From assembly GCA_009839585.1 (NCBI GenBank), contig VXPI01000331.1, positions 1-10,043 of the forward strand: a stretch of 10,043 bases of DNA, given 5' to 3'. The number at the start of each line of letters is the position of its first letter. Position 1 is the first letter of the stretch. Shown one piece after another: positions 6,710 to 10,043 of the stretch. The notes beneath the pieces were generated by a model. It made no database searches, was not told the origin of the DNA, and was given only the letters and a program-made list of their open reading frames with translations. Made by a program: the position numbers and the translations under genes. The DNA comes from Gammaproteobacteria bacterium. Lineage in GTDB: Bacteria; Pseudomonadota; Gammaproteobacteria; Arenicellales; Poriferihabitantaceae.

Positions 6710-8617
6710 TTACGAGTTCTTCTTGTCGTCGACCTCTTCAAACTCGGCATCGACAACATCATCAGAACCTGACTTTTCGGAATCGTCCGCCGGCTCACTG
6801 CCCTGTTGTGCAGCCTGAGCAAACAATGGGCCTGAAACCTCGGTCACGGTTTGAATCCTGGACATAATATCCTCGGTATTTTCGCCCTTGATCGATTCAT
6901 CCAGCGCAGACAAGGCATCTTCAACCTTGACCTTTTCATCAGAACTGACCTTATCGCCAGCTTCATCGAGCTGCTTGCGGGTTGAATGGGCAATTGCCTC
7001 GGCCTGATTACGAGTGTCGGCCAGTTCTCTCGCCTTCTTGTCTTCTTCAGCATGCTCTTCAGCATCTTGAACCATTCTTTCTATTTCTTCGTCAGACAGG
7101 CCTGAACTCGACTTGATCACGATTTGGTTTTCCTTGCCGGTGGCCTTGTCTTTCGCCGAAACATTCAAGATGCCATTAGCATCAATGTCAAAAGACACAT
7201 CAATTTGCGGAACGCCACGCGGAGCTGGCCTGATTTCAGTCAGGTCAAAGCGGCCCAGCGTCTTGTTTCCGCTGGCCATTTCCCGCTCACCTTGCAGAAC
7301 ATGTACGGTCACCGCCGATTGATTGTCTTCGGCAGTCGAGAAAACCTGACTCGCATTGGTTGGTATCGTGGTGTTCTTTTCAACCAGCTTGGTCATCACA
7401 CCACCCAGTGTTTCAATACCCAGCGACAGCGGGGTGACGTCCAGCAACAGAACATCCTTGACATCGCCGCCCAATACACCGCCCTGAATGGCTGCACCCA
7501 CAGCAACGGCTTCATCCGGGTTCACATCACGCCGGGGTTCTTTTCCAAAGAAGTTTTCGACAGCTTCGTGGACTTTCGGCATGCGGGTCTGCCCCCCAAC
7601 CAGAATGACATCATTGATATCGGAAGGTTTCAGGTTTGCATCCTTCAAAGCGGTTCGGCATGGCTGAAGAGTTTGCTTGATCAGATCATCAACCAGATTT
7701 TCCAGCTTGGCGCGGGTCAGTTTCATGTTGAGGTGCTTGGGGCCACTTGAATCCGCAGTTATGTAGGGCAGATTGATTTCAGTCTGACTGCTGGATGACA
7801 ATTCAATTTTGGCTTTTTCAGCGCCTTCCTTGAGGCGTTGCATGGCCAGAGGGTCGCCACGCAGGTCCATGCCCTGGTCTTTCTTGAATTCATCTGCCAG
7901 ATAGTCAATCAGGCGGCGGTCAAAATCCTCGCCACCCAGGAATGTATCGCCATTGGTAGACAGTACTTCGAATTGATGCTCGCCCTCAATCTCGGCAATT
8001 TCAATTACAGAGACATCGAAAGTTCCGCCACCAAGGTCGTATACGACAATCTTGCGGTCACCCTTGGATTTGTCCATGCCGTAAGCCAATGCAGCCGCAG
8101 TCGGCTCATTGATAATTCGCTTGACTTCCAGACCGGCTATCTTGCCAGCGTCCTTGGTGGCCTGACGCTGTGAATCATTGAAGTAGGCCGGCACGGTGAT
8201 TACCGCTTCCGTGACTTTTTCACCAAAGTAGTCTTCCGCGGTTTGCTTCATTTTCTGAAGTATGCGAGCCGAAATTTCCGGTGGCGCCATGCTCTTGCCA
8301 CCTGCCTCAACCCATGCATCACCATTCTTGGCCTTGGTAATTTTGTAGGGCATCAGATCGATATCTCGTTGTACGACATTCTCGTCGAACTTTCTTCCAA
8401 TCAAGCGTTTCACGGCAAAAATCGTATTTTCGGGATTAGTCACAGCCTGCCGCTTGGCAGATTGACCGACCAAAACCTCACCGTCCTTTGCGAACGCAAC
8501 AATTGACGGGGTAGTCCGATCACCCTCGCTATTTTCAATGACTTTGGGTGATGACCCTTCCATGACTGCAACGCAGGAATTGGTTGTACCCAGGTCGATG
8601 CCTATGATTTTGGACAT
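6710..8617 (-). CDS. dnaK: Chaperone protein DnaK (Hsp70)
   Basis: DnaK is the cytoplasmic ATP-driven chaperone that binds hydrophobic peptide stretches and cycles with DnaJ and GrpE. It also dampens sigma-32. The 635 residues are standard length. The nucleotide-binding domain opens with [18 protein letters not shown] and has [25 protein letters not shown] and [12 protein letters not shown]. The interdomain linker [19 protein letters not shown] precedes the substrate-binding domain and helical lid. The C-terminus [11 protein letters not shown] is the usual proteobacterial acidic tail. The start ATG 8617 has GAGG 8 bases upstream (8626-8629). The gene follows grpE by 83 bases, with a sigma-32-like promoter in the gap. 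Nothing is missing. Confidence 0.99.
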   Translation of the reverse strand: MSKIIGIDLGTTNSCVAVMEGSSPKVIENSEGDRTTPSIVAFAKDGEVLVGQSAKRQAVTNPENTIFAVKRLIGRKFDENVVQRDIDLMPYKITKAKNGDAWVEAGGKSMAPPEISARILQKMKQTAEDYFGEKVTEAVITVPAYFNDSQRQATKDAGKIAGLEVKRIINEPTAAALAYGMDKSKGDRKIVVYDLGGGTFDVSVIEIAEIEGEHQFEVLSTNGDTFLGGEDFDRRLIDYLADEFKKDQGMDLRGDPLAMQRLKEGAEKAKIELSSSSQTEINLPYITADSSGPKHLNMKLTRAKLENLVDDLIKQTLQPCRTALKDANLKPSDINDVILVGGQTRMPKVHEAVENFFGKEPRRDVNPDEAVAVGAAIQGGVLGGDVKDVLLLDVTPLSLGIETLGGVMTKLVEKNTTIPTNASQVFSTAEDNQSAVTVHVLQGEREMASGNKTLGRFDLTEIRPAPRGVPQIDVSFDIDANGILNVSAKDKATGKENQIVIKSSSGLSDEEIERMVQDAEEHAEEDKKARELADTRNQAEAIAHSTRKQLDEAGDKVSSDEKVKVEDALSALDESIKGENTEDIMSRIQTVTEVSGPLFAQAAQQGSEPADDSEKSGSDDVVDAEFEEVDDKKNS

Positions 8618-8625
8618 ATTGAAAA

Positions 8626-8629
8626 CCTC
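8626..8629 (-). promoter_or_regulatory. Ribosome-binding site of dnaK
   Basis: GAGG on the minus strand lies 8 bases before the dnaK ATG. It is the best-spaced ribosome-binding site in the chaperone block, in keeping with high DnaK expression. Confidence 0.7.
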
Positions 8630-8668
8630 AAATATTCAGCAATATTGATAGAAAAATTCTGGTTCAAG

Positions 8669-8696
8669 ATATAGGGACAGATTCAAAAATAACAAG
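8669..8696 (-). promoter_or_regulatory. Candidate sigma-32 promoter in front of dnaK
   Basis: On the minus strand CTTGTTA (8690-8696) is followed after 13 bases by CCCTATAT (8669-8676). The sigma-32 consensus is CTTGAAA, 13-15 bases, CCCCATNT. The -35 matches 5 of 7 and the -10 6 of 7 informative positions. The -35 begins 4 bases after the grpE stop, and transcription would start near 8662, leaving a 5' leader of about 45 bases before dnaK. It would supply dnaK beyond what the grpE promoter gives. Confidence 0.55.
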
Positions 8697-8700
8697 CCGA

Positions 8701-9402
8701 TCAATTGGCAATGACCACCATGGCCGGACGCAACAGTCGATCTTTGAGAACAAAGCCCTTTTGCATTACGGATACGATTTCTCCCGACTTGACATCCTTG
8801 CTGTCAATCATTGAAATTGCTTGATGATATTCCGGATTGAATGGAATACCCTGATCTGCTTCAACCGATGAAATGTCGAACCTGTCAAATACCGACTCGA
8901 GTTGCTTGAGCGTGAGTGCCAGCCCTTCCTGCATTTTTTCTACCGCCTCGCTTGCGGAATCATCGATTTCGACCTTCACGGCCTGATCCAGGCTATCGGC
9001 AACACTCAGCAACTCCCTGGCGAAGCCTTCGACTGCATATTTGCGTGCTGAGGTAATTTCGTTCTGACTTCTCCGTTGGATGTTTTCTACATCTGCCTTG
9101 GCGCGCAGATAGCCATCTTTCAGTTTGCTTGCTTCGGCACGTGTTTTCGTCAATTCAACAAGAACTTGATCCGGACTCATCATTTCCATCTCCTGATTGG
9201 CGAGAACTTCTCCATTTTCCGGTTCGGAGACTTCAGCAGATTCATCTCGACCGGTTTCCGTATCCTGCTGTTCGGCCGGATTAGCGCACTGTTCTTCCGC
9301 CTTCAGATCGGGTGACGGGGCCTGTTGTTCGCCTGAAACAGGAATCTCGGCTTGTTCGCCCTTGTTTTCAGGCTGCTCGTTCTTGTTGGTTGAATTGCTC
9401 AT
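8701..9402 (-). CDS. grpE: Nucleotide exchange factor GrpE
   Basis: GrpE is the dimeric factor that releases ADP from DnaK and acts as a thermosensor. The 233 residues exceed E. coli GrpE (197). The excess is an N-terminal, Glu/Gln/Pro-rich, low-complexity stretch of about 75 residues that looks disordered. The long dimerisation coiled coil follows (about 80-135, LTKTRAEASKLKDGYLRAKA). The C-terminal beta domain carries the family signature: NPEYHQAIS, then KGFVLKDRLLRPAMVVIAN at the very end. The start ATG 9402 has only a weak GGGA about 12 bases upstream. The other nearby ATG (9418-9420) runs into a stop after four codons, so 9402 is preferred. The gene is first in a heat-shock unit with dnaK and dnaJ and is preceded by a strong sigma-32 promoter. 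Confidence 0.97.
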   Translation of the reverse strand: MSNSTNKNEQPENKGEQAEIPVSGEQQAPSPDLKAEEQCANPAEQQDTETGRDESAEVSEPENGEVLANQEMEMMSPDQVLVELTKTRAEASKLKDGYLRAKADVENIQRRSQNEITSARKYAVEGFARELLSVADSLDQAVKVEIDDSASEAVEKMQEGLALTLKQLESVFDRFDISSVEADQGIPFNPEYHQAISMIDSKDVKSGEIVSVMQKGFVLKDRLLRPAMVVIAN

Positions 9403-9439
9403 AGTCAGATCAATCCCATGAGTTTAGGAAACGCCACAG

Positions 9440-9467
9440 ATATGGGGGTTTTCGGTAAAAGGTCAAG
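9440..9467 (-). promoter_or_regulatory. Sigma-32 (RpoH) heat-shock promoter of grpE-dnaK-dnaJ
   Basis: On the minus strand the -35 CTTGACC (9461-9467) and -10 CCCCATAT (9440-9447) are separated by 13 bases. The -10 matches the sigma-32 consensus CCCCATNT at every informative position. The -35 holds the critical CTTGA core. Predicted transcription starts near 9433, about 30 bases before the grpE ATG. Finding this exactly in front of a heat-shock operon makes chance unlikely. Confidence 0.85.
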
Positions 9468-9501
9468 ACCAGAAACCGAATGATTTCCGGATACTGGATG
9501 C

Positions 9502-9538
9502 GCACCCCGGGTGCCTGAATGATCCCGGCCGAACCGGG
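9502..9538 (-). terminator. Two GC-rich hairpins at the 3' end of erpA
   Basis: Just after the erpA stop are two short stems: 9524-9528 with 9534-9538 (5 bp, GC only, 5-base loop) and 9502-9506 with 9510-9514 (5 bp, 3-base loop). They separate erpA from the grpE promoter. No clear U-run follows, so they may be a 3'-end protecting structure or a Rho-assisted end rather than a full intrinsic terminator. Confidence 0.4.
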
Positions 9539-9542
9539 GCAA

Positions 9543-9875
9543 TTAGATGGAAAAGCTTGAACCGCAACCACAGGTTGCAGAAGCATTCGGATTGTTGACC
9601 AGAAAACGACTGCCCATGATGTCATCCTTGAAATCGATTTCTGCACCAGAGAGATATTGAAGGCTTAACATGTCAACCACGACCTTGATACCCTGATATT
9701 CCATCAGCAGGTCGTCTTCCTCGGTTTCTTCGTCAAACTGGAAGCCATACTGAAAGCCAGAGCAGCCACCCCCCTCGATATAGACCCTCAAGCGAGTATC
9801 CGGACTATTTCGAGACTCGAGAAGTTGATTGATGCGCTGGATAGCATCGAGAGATATTGTCAAATCTGGCTGCAT
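9543..9875 (-). CDS. erpA: Iron-sulfur cluster insertion protein ErpA (A-type carrier)
   Basis: ErpA receives Fe-S clusters from the assembly scaffold and inserts them into apo-proteins, including isoprenoid-pathway enzymes and respiratory complexes. The 110 residues are the typical A-type carrier length. The three conserved cysteines are present: C38 in GGGCSGFQYGF, and C102 and C104 in the C-terminal CGCGSSFSI, which matches ErpA rather than IscA or SufA. The SRFLVNNPNA segment before the last cysteines is also typical. The start ATG 9875 is the only start in the open frame; an in-frame TGA lies about 50 bases upstream. No close ribosome-binding site is visible. It is co-directional with grpE, but a promoter and hairpins separate them, so it is probably its own transcription unit. 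Confidence 0.96.
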   Translation of the reverse strand: MQPDLTISLDAIQRINQLLESRNSPDTRLRVYIEGGGCSGFQYGFQFDEETEEDDLLMEYQGIKVVVDMLSLQYLSGAEIDFKDDIMGSRFLVNNPNASATCGCGSSFSI

Positions 9876-9922
9876 AACAAACCGGGTGGGAATAACTCCA
9901 AAACAGGTCGTGAATCACTTGC

Positions 9923-9953
9923 ATTATAGTATGGTCATCAATGAAAAATTCAA
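9923..9953 (-). promoter_or_regulatory. Sigma-70 promoter of erpA
   Basis: On the minus strand a perfect TATAAT (9923-9928) is preceded by TTGAAT (9948-9953) with a 19-base spacer, slightly long. Predicted transcription starts near 9916, giving a leader of about 40 bases. I looked for an IscR-type palindrome over it and found none convincing. Confidence 0.55.
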
Positions 9954-10005
9954 GGTTTATATATTGTTTGCCAGAAAAGTCATAAAAAATAACGATAACA
10001 AGGAT

Positions 10006-10043
10006 ATGCGTACGGATTCAGAGAGCCGGGAATTTTTGGGGAT
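10006..10043 (+). CDS. Possible first codons of a divergent gene running off the window
   Basis: An ATG at 10006 opens a frame that stays open to the end of the window (MRTDSESREFLG). An AAGG (10000-10003) lies only 2 bases before it, closer than an effective ribosome-binding site usually is. Twelve codons cannot identify a family. The AT-rich 9940-10000 stretch could hold a divergent promoter, but no good hexamer pair was found on the + strand. It is recorded so that the edge is not read as empty. Confidence 0.25.
   Translation, partial: MRTDSESREFLG

Noticed and set aside
7124..7750. 208-codon open frame on the + strand inside dnaK
   Set aside because: It lies wholly antisense to a conserved dnaK, has no recognisable domain and no ribosome-binding site. 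It is explained by codon bias of dnaK on the other strand.
9403..9542. CIRCE operator in front of the chaperone operon
   Set aside because: No TTAGCACTC-type inverted repeat is present. The sigma-32 promoter accounts for heat-shock control.

Overview
This window is a housekeeping segment of a bacterial chromosome, most likely from a gammaproteobacterium of moderate GC content (about 45-50% by eye). The evidence for that placement is an ErpA ending in the gammaproteobacterial-type CGCGSSFSI tail, a YpjD/CorE gene divergent from ffh, a YoaA-type helicase next to tsaB, and grpE-dnaK-dnaJ preceded by sigma-32-like promoters rather than CIRCE/HrcA sites. The genus cannot be read from the sequence. 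Nearly every base is accounted for by recognised genes, and no non-coding stretch exceeds 300 bases.

Layout from left to right. Positions 1-267 hold the C-terminal end of an acyl-CoA synthetase on the + strand, cut off upstream by an in-frame TAG and unrelated sequence. Positions 268-454 are a convergent intergenic region with a nested, imperfect inverted repeat at 321-431. On the minus strand ffh (455-1810) encodes the SRP GTPase. A 198-base divergent spacer separates it from ypjD/corE on the + strand (2009-2803), a polytopic inner-membrane protein of the CcsA/CcmC-like family. ypjD converges on tsaB with only 40 bases between them.

From 9875 back to 2844 all genes lie on the minus strand in the order erpA, grpE, dnaK, dnaJ, yoaA, tsaB. 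erpA has its own sigma-70-type promoter and is followed by two GC-rich hairpins. grpE is preceded by a near-ideal sigma-32 promoter (-10 CCCCATAT). A second, weaker sigma-32-like promoter lies in the grpE-dnaK gap. A perfect 12-bp stem with a 3-base loop sits between dnaK and dnaJ. yoaA and tsaB overlap by 4 bases (ATGA). The last ~170 bases hold the erpA promoter and perhaps the first codons of a divergent gene.

Functionally the minus-strand block joins Fe-S delivery (ErpA), the complete DnaK/DnaJ/GrpE chaperone machine, an Fe-S-dependent repair helicase (YoaA) and t6A tRNA modification (TsaB). Ffh and YpjD deal with membrane protein targeting and a membrane function. I found no mobile element, CRISPR array, tRNA, rRNA or obviously novel protein system. 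The points most worth a second look are non-coding: the dnaK-dnaJ hairpin, the 321-431 structured element, the two heat-shock promoters, and the broken synthetase next to an ffh that has lost its usual rpsP neighbour.
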